Under the pieces are notes generated by a model. That model ran no database searches. It was given only the letters and a program-made list of their open reading frames with translations, and was not told the origin of the DNA. A program made the translations under genes and the position numbers. Shown here piece after piece: positions 7,993 through 18,100 of a stretch of DNA of 64,000 nucleotides (positions are counted from its first letter, which is position 1; every line of letters starts with the position of its first letter). Source of the DNA: Ruminococcus sp. (lineage in GTDB: Bacteria > Bacillota > Clostridia > Lachnospirales > Lachnospiraceae); NCBI GenBank assembly GCA_013911065.1, contig JACERV010000013.1, forward strand, positions 62,001-126,000, read 5' to 3'.

Positions 7993-10506
7993 TTAACAGG
8001 AGACGGTCTCAACCATTGTTTCATCTGATAATTCTTTTTCCTTTCTCTCTTCCACCTCTTCCGGCTTGGTCGTCATCAGAGAATAAAGCCGCAAGTTCTT
8101 ATCAAACTTGTCTTTAAAAGGAATGATGGTGCTTCCATAAAAAAGAAGACCTTCCCCTTCTCCGGAATTTGTGACATAGGACAGCTGATGCGGTGAGATA
8201 TTAAGCTGCTTTGCAAGGATCTGCCTGTCGCCGGCCGCCTGGTTAAGCATCAGGATAAAATCACTGTTTTCAAAGATATTTTCAATTTCCCGGCTTGCCA
8301 GAAGATCCTTGATATTTTGTGTGATCCCGGTTGGTATTCCTCCCCACTTCCTAAAACGCTTCCAAATTTCCACACTATAAGCTGCTGTCTGTTCTTCTTT
8401 CAAAAGCAAATGGAACTCATCGATATAATATCTGGTTGCTTTATGGCTTTCCCTGTTGATCGTAACCCGGTTCCAGACCTGATCCTGAACGATCAGCATG
8501 CCAAGCTTCTTCAAATTCTTTCCCAGCTCTTTAATATCAAAGCATACGATCCTGTTATTTAACTCCACATTGGTCTGATGGTTGAATACTTTTAAGGATC
8601 CATTGACATAGATCTCAAGAGCAGTAGCAATTCTCTGTGCCTGTGGTTCTTTCTGCTGTCTAAGACATTCATACAGGTCTCCAAGGACCGGCATGTTTTC
8701 CGGTTTCGGATCAGAAAAATAGTTCTGATACACCAGTGGAAGGCAACGGTCAATGACTGATTTTTCTTCTGCTTCAATTCCATCTCTGCTTCCCATGATC
8801 AGTTCACAGAGAGACAGGACAAAATCAGATTTCACACCAAGAGGGTTATCATCCTCCGAGTAATCCATGTTAATATCCATCGGATTGATATAATCATGGC
8901 TGGTAGGAGAGATGTGTATTACCTGGCCGCCCAGGGCATGGACCAGTGGATAATATTCCCCTTCCGGATCTCCAATGATGATATCATCCTGGGTAACAAA
9001 GAATGCGTTGGTGATCTCTCTTTTCGCAGCAAAAGACTTTCCGGATCCCGGCGTACCGAGGATCAGTCCGTTCGGGTTCTTTAACCCTTTCCTGTCTACC
9101 ATGATCATATTGCTGGAAAGTGCATTCAGGCCATAATACAGGGATTCTCCTTCCATAAATAATTCCTGGGTGGTAAAGGGTACAAAAATAGCGGTACTGG
9201 TCGTAGTCAGTCCGCGGTTGATCGTGATATGGTTTACACCCAGAGGAACACTGCTCATCAGTCCTTCCTCCTGCTGATAGTCCAGTCTCCGAAGCATACA
9301 GTTATATTTCTGCGCAATTCCGGCAGTCTGAAGGATCGCATTATTCAGTTCCTGTTTTGTCTTTGCCGTATTTAAGACAAGGATCGTGACCAAAAACATT
9401 CTTTCATTCCTGGACTGCAGATCTTCCAGAAGGTGTTTTGCACCTCCCCCGTATGTATTCAAATCAGATGGGATGATATCCATATCATAGCCGGATCTTA
9501 CCGCTTTTTTCTGTTCTTCGATCTTCATCCGGTTAATATCCGTCAGTTTACTTTTCACCATCTTGATCGCTTTCATCTGATCTACAGACTGAATATGAAG
9601 ATTGATGATAAGGTTTTTATCCATATCCAGAAAATCAGCCAGCATCTTGTCCGTAATCTCCGGAGCCAGAAGCTGCAGGTAGGAGACTGCCCCTATGGTA
9701 TTTCCCATCTCGAAAGTTTTTCCATCCCGGAATACAAAACTGGTAGGAGCTACATAATCCTTTGTCGTCAGACCGCTGTAGATCAGAGAATCATAATCAA
9801 ACTGGAAATCTGACAGTTCTTCCGGATTGAATGTCTCATACAAGATCTTCAGCCGTTCTTCTCCATTTAAACTTACTGCCGGCACTCCAAGAACTTTGAA
9901 ATTATTCAGGATATCCGTTTCGATCCTTTCAAGCTTTGGTCTTGCTTCCCGGATATTTTTCGCCTCAATGGAAAAGGTGATATATTTATCCTTAACCAAT
10001 CCATTATTTCCTTTTGCTAACTGCCGACGCAGCATCCTGGCATATTCCATACGGATCTCATCAAAAGCATCATTTGCAGGACAGATCCGGATCACTTTTT
10101 CAAATTCTTTCATATTACTTTTATGGTTAATAAAACTCAACTGAAAGTGGATACTGCTGTCAAAATAATTCAGAAAATCGCACCAGTTTTCAAAGATTGC
10201 GCTCTTATCCTCATTCTGTACCAGCTGATAATTGATATCCGAAAAACGGATTGTTTTGGAATAACATTGGTCCTTTACCCTGCAGATCCCATCCCTGGCC
10301 ATTTCTTTATAAGCAATCGTCTTCTGGGCGCTGATTCTTTTTTCCTCCTTCTTTCGGATCGGCTTTGAAACCGTTCTTTCCTTGTTGGTATTTGTTTTTT
10401 TCTTTTCCTTCTTTTTCTCCAATTTGGATGCTTTCGCCGCTTCCTTTCTGGCCTTACGCTTCATTCTTTTTTCCAGATATCTTTTTCTATTCTTTTTTTC
10501 TGCCAA
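7993..10506 (-). CDS. virB4: VirB4-family conjugation ATPase
   Basis: This 837-residue protein has a lysine-rich N-terminal 60 residues, a VirB4-like N-terminal region, Walker A GTPGSGKSF around residue 490 and Walker B YYIDEFHLLL around residue 695, plus a downstream TGITQNIKDLL helix typical of TraE/VirB4 ATPases. It would energise assembly of the type IV secretion channel at the cytoplasmic membrane face. Its start overlaps the end of the PrgI-like gene by 20 nt, the usual PrgI-VirB4 pairing of Gram-positive ICEs. Length and motifs are intact. Confidence 0.95.
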   Translation of the reverse strand: MAEKKNRKRYLEKRMKRKARKEAAKASKLEKKKEKKKTNTNKERTVSKPIRKKEEKRISAQKTIAYKEMARDGICRVKDQCYSKTIRFSDINYQLVQNEDKSAIFENWCDFLNYFDSSIHFQLSFINHKSNMKEFEKVIRICPANDAFDEIRMEYARMLRRQLAKGNNGLVKDKYITFSIEAKNIREARPKLERIETDILNNFKVLGVPAVSLNGEERLKILYETFNPEELSDFQFDYDSLIYSGLTTKDYVAPTSFVFRDGKTFEMGNTIGAVSYLQLLAPEITDKMLADFLDMDKNLIINLHIQSVDQMKAIKMVKSKLTDINRMKIEEQKKAVRSGYDMDIIPSDLNTYGGGAKHLLEDLQSRNERMFLVTILVLNTAKTKQELNNAILQTAGIAQKYNCMLRRLDYQQEEGLMSSVPLGVNHITINRGLTTTSTAIFVPFTTQELFMEGESLYYGLNALSSNMIMVDRKGLKNPNGLILGTPGSGKSFAAKREITNAFFVTQDDIIIGDPEGEYYPLVHALGGQVIHISPTSHDYINPMDINMDYSEDDNPLGVKSDFVLSLCELIMGSRDGIEAEEKSVIDRCLPLVYQNYFSDPKPENMPVLGDLYECLRQQKEPQAQRIATALEIYVNGSLKVFNHQTNVELNNRIVCFDIKELGKNLKKLGMLIVQDQVWNRVTINRESHKATRYYIDEFHLLLKEEQTAAYSVEIWKRFRKWGGIPTGITQNIKDLLASREIENIFENSDFILMLNQAAGDRQILAKQLNISPHQLSYVTNSGEGEGLLFYGSTIIPFKDKFDKNLRLYSLMTTKPEEVEERKEKELSDETMVETVSC

Positions 10507-10870
10507 CCGGCTTCACCTCCTTTGGTTTTTTCTCCTTTGTTGCCGAAACGGACAGATCCATCTCATATGCATTTTCCGTTTCATATTTTCGGATTGCCGG
10601 ACGCAGCCAGCGAACTCGAATCACATGTAGCAGAACTTCTTCCAGATGCATGCCGTCTTTCTCATACATAGCAAATAAGAAGGCCGGCAGCATGAGCAGT
10701 ATCATGATCGTAGCTGCAGTGCTGTTTCCCAGGACTCCTCTTGTCAGAAAATACACCGGAATTCCTATAGCTGCACCGACACCGATACAGATGAGCTGTC
10801 TTTTGGTAAGATTAAAAGCTACTTTGTTTTTTACTTTTGTCAGGTCTTTTGGAATACTGACATATGCCAT
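10487..10870 (-). CDS. PrgI family conjugation membrane protein
   Basis: The 127-residue protein has the PrgI signature: YVSIPKDLTKVKNKVAFNLTKRQL, then two closely spaced transmembrane helices (LICIGVGAAIGIPVYFL and ATIMILLMLPAFLFAMY) and a short basic tail. PrgI is the VirB3-like partner of VirB4 in Gram-positive type IV systems. It overlaps the VirB4 gene and follows the VirB6-like gene with a 24-nt gap. Confident from fold and gene order. Confidence 0.93.
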   Translation of the reverse strand: MAYVSIPKDLTKVKNKVAFNLTKRQLICIGVGAAIGIPVYFLTRGVLGNSTAATIMILLMLPAFLFAMYEKDGMHLEEVLLHVIRVRWLRPAIRKYETENAYEMDLSVSATKEKKPKEVKPVGRKKE

Positions 10871-10894
10871 TTCCCATTTCTCCTTTCTCTAAGA

Positions 10895-11767
10895 TTAGTG
10901 GGCATTAAAAATTGACTTGCTGAGAGTCCCTGTCTTAAACAGGCTGAAGCACAGGACCACTGTATAAGCCATGACTCCAAACAATGAGGAGCTTAAATTA
11001 TCCGAATACTGGATGCCCGCTACCAGTACGGAATAGATTGCCACGCATACCATCATCAAGAATGCCTGGAATGCAAGGGCAAATAAGCCTCTGAAATAGT
11101 TTGTTCCGATCTGCCCCCATTCACGGTTCGTCATGGTAGCGAATGGGATCGGAGCGACTGAAGTATAAAGATAGATTTCAATCATACGTCCATATAGGAT
11201 GACCGTTATGAGAACACTCATTACTTTCATCCCGAAGCTGACGATCAGAGTTTCCAGCACCAGTACGACCAACTCTCCAATTTCCATGGTTTCCAAAGTC
11301 GCATCCAGATCTGTCAGGACCGAACTAATATCAATAGCGGTACTTCCGCTAATCAGTCCTGCGGCTGAACTGACCACACTCTGTCCGACATCGAAGACAG
11401 CCATCGTGATTGTAAATGTATTGCTCACCAGATACACTGCAATCCACATCTTTACGAAATACTTAAAAAACATCCATGTATCAATGTCATGCATATTATT
11501 CTTCTCTGTGATCATTGTGATCAGTTCGTAGCACAAGACAAATGTGATGATGATCCCGGCAATCGGCAGGATCACTGTGTCGGATAGTGTCTCGATCATA
11601 CTGAAAATACTGCTGTTCCAGCCTTGGGGAGTCTGTCCAACCTGGGCCGCAATTTCACCTGTTTTTTGGTTTACATCTGTAAACATACGGTCCAGATTGG
11701 AATGAATGACCCCCGACAGGAGTTCCCTCATCCATTCTTCAATCGCATCAAAAATCTGGTCGAACAT
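10895..11767 (-). CDS. VirB6/TrbL-like polytopic conjugation protein
   Basis: This is a 290-residue membrane protein with an amphipathic N-terminus and about six hydrophobic segments (for example TVILPIAGIIITFVLCYELI, VLITVILYGRMIEIYLYTSV, GLFALAFQAFLMMVCVAIYS). The motif EIYLYTSVAPIPFATM is typical of the TrbL/VirB6-like inner-membrane channel component of Tn1549-type ICEs. It sits between Maff2 and PrgI in the conserved order. It should form part of the translocation channel. Confidence 0.88.
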   Translation of the reverse strand: MFDQIFDAIEEWMRELLSGVIHSNLDRMFTDVNQKTGEIAAQVGQTPQGWNSSIFSMIETLSDTVILPIAGIIITFVLCYELITMITEKNNMHDIDTWMFFKYFVKMWIAVYLVSNTFTITMAVFDVGQSVVSSAAGLISGSTAIDISSVLTDLDATLETMEIGELVVLVLETLIVSFGMKVMSVLITVILYGRMIEIYLYTSVAPIPFATMTNREWGQIGTNYFRGLFALAFQAFLMMVCVAIYSVLVAGIQYSDNLSSSLFGVMAYTVVLCFSLFKTGTLSKSIFNAH

Positions 11768-11786
11768 GGATTTCTACTCCTTTCTC

Positions 11787-11999
11787 CTAAAATAAGCCGC
11801 TTAACAGAGGGATCAGCTGAGTTCCAATCAGGATTACACCGCCACCGCTCATCAGCTGCTTGATTCCCTGGCTCTTAGCGCCAGGATTGTCATTCCCATA
11901 TCCTTCCATCAGATTGATGACTCCCCAAACACCTAAGCCTGCGCCGATCGCTACAACCAATGTCTGCAGAATTGTAATTGCACTACTGAAAAATGCCAT
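11787..11999 (-). CDS. Maff2 family mobile-element protein
   Basis: The 70-residue hydrophobic protein with two membrane helices flanks the motif EGYGNDNPGAKSQGIKQLM, diagnostic of the Maff2 family (VirB2-like size and topology, found in clostridial ICEs). No good ribosome site is visible within 15 nt of the ATG. An AAAGGAGAG lies about 55 nt upstream, before a small hairpin at about 12013-12048, so initiation may involve folded RNA. Function is presumed to be a channel or pilin-like component; this is not established. Confidence 0.88.
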   Translation of the reverse strand: MAFFSSAITILQTLVVAIGAGLGVWGVINLMEGYGNDNPGAKSQGIKQLMSGGGVILIGTQLIPLLSGLF

Positions 12000-12125
12000 T
12001 TTGTTTTCTGAACCAACGCTGTTTTTTATGGCCTGCCAGCGTTTTTTCTCTCCTTTCCCTTTTATTCAGGCCTCTTTTTACTGCTATCTACCCACAGGGT
12101 GAACGAATTTTAACATTCATGTTTT

Positions 12126-12446
12126 TTACTCCTTGATCTGTTCCATAACCATTTGTAAAATTCTCCAGCTTACTCCAAATATATAAATTGAAAAATCTTC
12201 AAGCTGCTTTCTGCCGTAGTCATCAAATGAGATTCTCTTCATCTCATGCCAGACCCGCCTCTTGTGATACGGAAGATCAGAAATATACATACAACCAATC
12301 TTCGCCTGCATATCTGAAAAAATATCTTTCAAAACATCACCCCATTCATCAATAAAACATAGGAAAAGCGGTCCATCTGGAAAGACGAACCGCCCAAAAT
12401 ATAAAGTATTAAGTTGTGATCCCTTCTTCTGAAACATCATACTCAT
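12126..12446 (-). CDS. Hypothetical ICE protein following VirD4 (about 106 aa)
   Basis: A reading frame overlaps the 3' end of virD4 by 38 nt. The most plausible starts are a cluster of ATG codons at 12446-12437; the longer frame to 12626 lies wholly inside virD4. The product contains FPDGPLFLCFIDEWGD and a C-terminal helix SWRILQMVMEQI. I do not recognise the family. Placement between coupling protein and Maff2, in phase with the operon direction, supports it being expressed. The ribosome site is weak, consistent with coupling to virD4 translation. Confidence 0.55.
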   Translation of the reverse strand: MSMMFQKKGSQLNTLYFGRFVFPDGPLFLCFIDEWGDVLKDIFSDMQAKIGCMYISDLPYHKRRVWHEMKRISFDDYGRKQLEDFSIYIFGVSWRILQMVMEQIKE

Positions 12447-14250
12447 ATAATTCGAACTCTGTATTTGGTGAGAATACCAGTCTATGTTCCAGATACTCTT
12501 CAACATCAAATGTATTCTTCTTGTCATAATCGGCCAGTTCTTTATACCGTTTATGTTTTGTAATATCATACTTGTTGCTAAGAAATGGTCTGACACCCCG
12601 CAGCTGCAGGATACACTTGTTTCCATCCATCACCGCCAGTTCATCCCGACTCATCAGTTCCTTACCGGTTTTTTGATAATTCGTACCATATGACGGGCTC
12701 TGACCTCTGGTATCAGAAGTGTTATAAAGATCAATGGTTTCCTTTCCAAGAGTTTCCGAAATTTCCTTCAAGGTTGAACTTTCTTTTCCTCCCAGAAAGA
12801 GCATCGTATCGCAGTTCCCAAGAATTGTCTCTGCCGCATCTTTATAAATCGTTTTCAGCTGGCTTTGAGACTGCAGGATGATCGACGCAGAAATTTCCCT
12901 GCTACGGATCGTAGCAATTAGCTTGTCAAATTTGGGAATCTGTCCAATATTGCTGAACTCGTCCAATAATAACCGGACGTGAAAGGGAAGTCTTCCGCCA
13001 TATTCGTCATCCGCTTTATCACACAGCAGGTTAAATAACTGTGAGTACATGATGGCTACAAGAAAGTTAAAGGTATCATCCGTATCGGAAATGATAACAA
13101 ACATTGCCGTTTTCCGGTCTCCCAAAAGATCCAGATCCAGCTCATCATAACTGGTCAGTTCCCTAAGCTCCGCAATGTCAAAGGGTGCAAGCCTGGCGCC
13201 GCAGGAAATCAGGATGGATTTTGCCGTTTTACCTGCAGCCAGTTTATATTTCCGGTACTGCCGGACCGCAAAGTGTTCCGGATTCTCCATCTCCAGCTCC
13301 TCAAACAGTTCATCTACCGCATTTTTAAACTCTTCATCGTCTTCTCTGGCTTCACTGGCATTGATAAATTCCAGCAGAGTAGAAAAGTTCTGTTCCTCCT
13401 CCGGAGCTTCATACCAGATATAGCCGATCAATGCAGTATACAAGAGCCTCTCGGCTTTCACCCAGAAATCCTCCGTGGCTTTTTCTCCCTCTCCTTTCGT
13501 ATTCGCAATGATCGTATTTACAAGTTTCAGGATATCTTTTTCGCTGTGGATATAGTGAAAAGGGTTATAATGCATGGATTTACTGAAATTGATGGTATTG
13601 AGTACCTTAATCTGATATCCATGTTTTACAAGCATCTTGCCGCATTCCACAATGATCGTTCCTTTTGGATCGGTAACAACATAAGATACCTTCTCCGGCA
13701 TCTGCATCAGGTTCGGTTTCACATAAAATCTTGTTTTACCGGAGCCAGATCCGCCAATAACGATCACATTTTTATTCCGCGCGTATTTTGGTGCTTTTGG
13801 CCGGCTGTTCATCGTCAAACGTTCCGTTTCTGTCAGAATAATATTGTTTTCAAAGACAGGATCAATGAACGGTTCTATATCTTTTGCATTTCCCCAGCGG
13901 GCAGAACCATATTCCTCACCCTGCCGGAACTTTTTTGCGTGCTTTCCGCGATAATAGATGGCCAGCTTAAAGAGTCCCGCTGCAATTACACCTGCCGTCA
14001 GATCATCCAAATGAAAGCTGGGGAACCAGCTTGTAAAGGCCAGTTGGAAATTCAGCAACATGATTCCAAATCTTTGGATCATGCTTTCTCCAAGGCAATG
14101 CCGGTACAGCCAGGCACCTTTGTCTGCAATATAAAACACCAACAGATAAGGTATGTTCATCATAATCAGACGTGGAAGAGAAGTTGTGCCGATCCGGGAT
14201 TTCAGCAATTCTTTCAGCTTGGCCTGCACGCTCTCTTTCTGTTGTCTCAT
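12409..14250 (-). CDS. virD4: VirD4/TraG type IV coupling protein
   Basis: The 613-residue protein has N-terminal membrane helices (IMMNIPYLLVFYIADKGA and AGVIAAGLFKLAIYY), Walker A GGSGSGKTRF near residue 172 and Walker B LLLDEFSNIG near residue 430. SASIILQSQSQLK is the conserved sensor segment of TraG/VirD4 proteins. It couples the relaxase-DNA complex to the secretion channel. Its ATG overlaps the PcfB-like stop (ATGA), a strong translational-coupling signature. All ATPase motifs are intact. Confidence 0.96.
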   Translation of the reverse strand: MRQQKESVQAKLKELLKSRIGTTSLPRLIMMNIPYLLVFYIADKGAWLYRHCLGESMIQRFGIMLLNFQLAFTSWFPSFHLDDLTAGVIAAGLFKLAIYYRGKHAKKFRQGEEYGSARWGNAKDIEPFIDPVFENNIILTETERLTMNSRPKAPKYARNKNVIVIGGSGSGKTRFYVKPNLMQMPEKVSYVVTDPKGTIIVECGKMLVKHGYQIKVLNTINFSKSMHYNPFHYIHSEKDILKLVNTIIANTKGEGEKATEDFWVKAERLLYTALIGYIWYEAPEEEQNFSTLLEFINASEAREDDEEFKNAVDELFEELEMENPEHFAVRQYRKYKLAAGKTAKSILISCGARLAPFDIAELRELTSYDELDLDLLGDRKTAMFVIISDTDDTFNFLVAIMYSQLFNLLCDKADDEYGGRLPFHVRLLLDEFSNIGQIPKFDKLIATIRSREISASIILQSQSQLKTIYKDAAETILGNCDTMLFLGGKESSTLKEISETLGKETIDLYNTSDTRGQSPSYGTNYQKTGKELMSRDELAVMDGNKCILQLRGVRPFLSNKYDITKHKRYKELADYDKKNTFDVEEYLEHRLVFSPNTEFELYEYDVSEEGITT

Positions 14251-14804
14251 CGTTCCTGTCCTCTGTCTTTCTGTCTGGTCTTGACACGTTCCCGATGCTT
14301 TGCCAGCCGTTGGATTGTTTGCCGCAATTTCTTTCTTACGGAGGGTTTCTTTGCCTTATTCATCGTCACCCCGGTATATTCCCGGAATGCTGCCGTCATT
14401 ACATCTACATCTTTTGCCCGGAAAAAGACCAGATATTTCGGAGGCGTCACGCTGTTATCCCTTTTCAAACTGTAATCAATTCCATATTTTCTTGCGATTC
14501 TGTCAAAGGACTTAATATTATCGTCTGTAATCAGGATATTGGTTAGTTGAGCTCCTTTTGCCATAAGGTTCTTCATGGTCTGTTTTCCTCTCGGCGTCTT
14601 TTTCGCCTGCCGCCGTTGCTCTTTTCGCCTTCCTTTTTCATTTGCCTGTCCATTTTTTTCTGCCTGTTTGACCTGATCATGTTTCTGCATGTTTCTTTCC
14701 AGATCATTCAGGCTCTTTCGCATAACTGTTTTTAATATTCCGGCCGTCATCCGGCTGCATTGGACACAAAGACTGATCGTTTTTTCATTTACTTCTTCCT
14801 GCAA
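14247..14804 (-). CDS. PcfB family (DUF3801) conjugation protein
   Basis: This 185-residue very basic protein has the DUF3801/PcfB core: NLMAKGAQLTNILITDD, DRIARKYGIDYSLKRD and PPKYLVFFRAKDVDVM. The C-terminal 40 residues are almost all Lys/Arg/Gln. It starts at a TTG preceded by AGGGGGTG at good spacing and its stop overlaps the virD4 start. In pCF10 PcfB is an accessory factor working with the coupling protein at the relaxosome; the same role is inferred here. Confidence 0.9.
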   Translation of the reverse strand: MQEEVNEKTISLCVQCSRMTAGILKTVMRKSLNDLERNMQKHDQVKQAEKNGQANEKGRRKEQRRQAKKTPRGKQTMKNLMAKGAQLTNILITDDNIKSFDRIARKYGIDYSLKRDNSVTPPKYLVFFRAKDVDVMTAAFREYTGVTMNKAKKPSVRKKLRQTIQRLAKHRERVKTRQKDRGQER

Positions 14805-15085
14805 GCTTTCACCCCCTTGTCAGTGGATCTCAATTCACGATATAAAGCTGCAATGCAATACCCTATACATGAAAAGTGCTGTCCATAAGGGCAGCCTTTA
14901 CAGTTTCCCGGCTCATGCGGGATCTCTTTTTTCTCTTCTTTTGTCATTAGAAAGCGGCACTGTTTTTCTTTACATCCTCCTTCTTTCCACCAGTAGCAAT
15001 ATCTGCAGGACCAGGGTTTGTCCTTTTGATATTTTCGTCCGGAAAGTGCCGCTTTCGGATCGATCACTAATTTTCTTTTCCCCAT
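14789..15085 (-). CDS. Cysteine-rich small ICE protein (98 aa)
   Basis: The protein has nine cysteines arranged as CRYCYWWKEGGCKEKQC and CKGCPYGQHFSCIGYC, suggesting a metal-binding or Fe-S fold. Its end overlaps the PcfB-like start by 16 nt. It is the first gene of the transfer operon after a strong terminator (15108-15153) that closes the surface-protein gene. I recognise it as a typical companion of PcfB in Lachnospiraceae ICEs but not by a named domain. Confidence 0.7.
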   Translation of the reverse strand: MGKRKLVIDPKAALSGRKYQKDKPWSCRYCYWWKEGGCKEKQCRFLMTKEEKKEIPHEPGNCKGCPYGQHFSCIGYCIAALYRELRSTDKGVKACRKK

Positions 15086-15107
15086 AATCCTGTTTTCCTT
15101 TCTGTTA

Positions 15108-15153
15108 CAAAAACAGGAGAGTGATCACCGGCAGTTCCGGCAGGTCACTCTCC
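15108..15153 (-). terminator. Strong terminator after the Cna-B surface protein gene
   Basis: On the minus strand GGAGAGTGA (15145-15153 side) pairs with TCACTCTCC (15116-15124 side), with an inner GCCGG stem, followed by TGTTTTTG. It begins ten bases past the surface protein stop and separates that gene from the transfer operon. Confidence 0.85.
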
Positions 15154-15162
15154 CTAATCTGT

Positions 15163-18100
15163 TTATTTCTTAAGTTTCTTAATCAGAGCTGCCGCTCCGG
15201 TTCCCGCGAGGCCGATGCCAAGAAGGATGAACCAGAACAGGACATTCTGAGAATCTCCTGTTTTTGGAGTATCTATGCTTGCTTTGTTCTGTGGGGTTTC
15301 CGGTTGTTCAGCCGGCACAGACTCATCTTTCATCACGACCTTCTGGATTTCACCGGTATCTTTTACTTCAAATGTCACATCCGCCGCTACAAGATATCCA
15401 TCCGGTGCTGTTTCTTCATGTAAGGTATACGTTCCAATCGGCAGCATCTCAATATAGTGAGGCTGATCTGTAGAAGTCCAGCTTTCAACTATATTTCCTT
15501 CCTGGTCAAGGATTGTCAGTTTTGCCCCCGGAAGTTCCTTACCGGCAACATCTGTTTTAGAAATTTCCACCTTAGTCACATCATCTTTCATCTCGATCTT
15601 CTGGACTTCGGCAGTATCCTTTACCGTAAACTGAATGCTCTCCGCTGTCACATACCCCGGAGCCGGGAGTACTTCCGTCATAGTGTAGGTTTTACCAACC
15701 ACAAGCTCCTTGATGATATGAGGCTCTTTCCCAGATACCCATTCATCAACCACATCTCCATTTTCATCCGTAACGGTCAGTTTTGCTCCCTCAATCTCCT
15801 CCCCTGTAGTCAGAGATGTTTTCGTAAATTCAAAGGCTGTCGGTTCATCCTCAAAGGTAAATTTATGGAAAACTGTCGCTTTTTCAGAAGATTCCGCTTT
15901 AAAAGTAAACTCCTGTATTTCATCTGTCGTGGCAAATCCCGGGGACGGAGAAGTTTCTTTCACTGTATACGAAAATCCAATGGGCAGATCTGCCTCAAAG
16001 GTCAGCTTCCCATCCTCGTCTGTTGTCTTTTCCTCGATCACGGTTCCCGCTTCCAGGATCACATCCCCGTCTTTGTTGGTAATATCTTCCTTTGCAGAAA
16101 GGGCAAATACAGCGCCTTCCAGAACTCTGTCGGAATCCTTTTCTTTCTTCAGCACGGATACTTCCACTTTCTGGCGGTTGTTCTGCCAGTCTGTAGAATA
16201 TGTTACTTCTGCAGTATTCTGATCCACATAGGTCAGATCGATTTCACGGATCTTATCATCCAGGACATATCCTTCTGTGGTTTCTTTTTCCTTTACATAA
16301 TATTTTCCAAGAGGAAGATCTGTAAGTTTTGCGATTCCGGATTCATCTGTGGTGATTTCCGCCACGAATTCATCCTTCTGATAATAATCCGCACTGACGC
16401 CATCGGCGGCTTTGATATCTTCTGATGCATAAACTTCAAACGTTACGTCTTTCAACGCGCCCGTCACATATTCAAAGAGATGATTGATCCAGCCTCCAAG
16501 AACATCCAGAGGCGTTACATCTTCTAAAAATTCACCTTTCTTATTGATGATCAAAGTTCCTGTCGGTACATCATCTTTCATTTCAACCTTTTGGATTTCT
16601 GCTGTATCCTGGACTGTAAACGTGATTTCTTCAGCTTTCAGGTACCCATAAGGAGCCAGTTCTTCCCGTAATGTGTACGTTTCACCCACGGTAAGACGTT
16701 CGATAAGATGTTCTTCCCCTTTTACAGAGGTCCAGCTGTCTACCACATTTCCACCCTTGTCAAGGACAGTCAGTTTTGCACCTTCCAGTTCCACACCAGT
16801 CGTAAGGTCTGTCTTTTTTACTGTGATTTTGGTTGGTTCATTTTCAAAGTCGGAAGTTAATTCCACCACCGGAATTTCCTGTCCCTGATAAGCTGCCGTT
16901 ACTTCGATCACTTTGTCAGAGGACACATATCCATCCGGTGCTGATTCTTCCCGGATATAATACGTTCCAAAAGGAAGGTCATTCATAAATACAGCCTTTC
17001 CATTTTCATCTGATAAGGCTTTTCCGATCAGTTGATCTGCTTTCATGATTACCTTTCCATGTGCAAGGATATCTTCTTTCGCATAGAGACCGAACACTGC
17101 ACCTTCTACTTCCGCCTGTGTTTCAGCATCCTTTTTCACTACAGATACTTCTACTTTCTGACGGTCATTCTGGAAAACAGCCTCCTGCTCAATGACAGGT
17201 GTATTCTGATCTTTGTAAGTAAACGTAACAGTCTGCACTTCATCATTCAGGATAAAACCTTCCGGAGCTGTCACTTCTTTAATCCGATAGCTTCCAAGAG
17301 GCAGGTCAGAAAGGAACGCTTCTCCGTTTTCATCTGTAGTTACTGTTCCCACCAGTTCTCCGGCAGCATACTCTAAAATACGGTTGCCTTCTGCATCTTT
17401 CTGGAAGTCGGCAGTATAAATATCCTCTGCAGCGTAAACTTCAAAGACTGCTCCTTTCAGGTTCTCCACTTCATAAACAAAGTCCTTGCTGAAACCATCC
17501 AGCACTTCGCCCTGTTTGACAATCTTTAACTTTCCTTTGACCGGATGATTCTCATAAACCGCTTCAATGATCACATCTCCGGAAACACTGTCCACCTGAT
17601 AAGCGGTATTGGAGTCCACGGCAATCTCAAAATAATTCTTATTCAAGGTATAGCCGTAAGGCGCAGTGACTTCCTCAATCCGGTAATGACCGAGCTTCAG
17701 ATTTTGAGGCAGGATCAGATAACCTTCCTCATCCGTAAAGAAAGAGGTATGAACGGTTGTTGTCGGATAGGTTGTGACCTGTTCTACATATTTTTCATTG
17801 TCCAGATCATAAATCCTAAATTCCGTTCCTGCTCTAAGCACTGGTTTTTTGGTTTCATCATCCTGTTTGATGATCTTCAGCTTTGCTTTAAATTCGTCAT
17901 CCAGAAGCACTCTCCAGGTCTGCGGCGTATTCGGATCATGTTCCGTGATCCGCACGATAAAATCATCCACCGGCTTATAATTATGCGGTGTTGTGGTCTC
18001 ACGGACAAGATAGGTACCATAAGGCAGTGCGATACTGCAGGCATATCCCTTTTCATCCGTAAAGATCTCCGTCGCTCCATTTTCTCCGAGTACGACAGGT

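Noticed and set aside
12447-12626. Extended start for the gene after virD4
   Set aside because: The extra 60 residues lie inside virD4 in another frame and have no ribosome site.
13273-14475. 400-codon plus-strand frame
   Set aside because: It is wholly antisense to virD4 and pcfB, whose motifs are unambiguous; composition is that of a shadow frame.
15457-16425. 322-codon plus-strand frame inside the surface protein gene
   Set aside because: It is antisense to the Cna-B repeats; long shadows arise from the repeated codon pattern.
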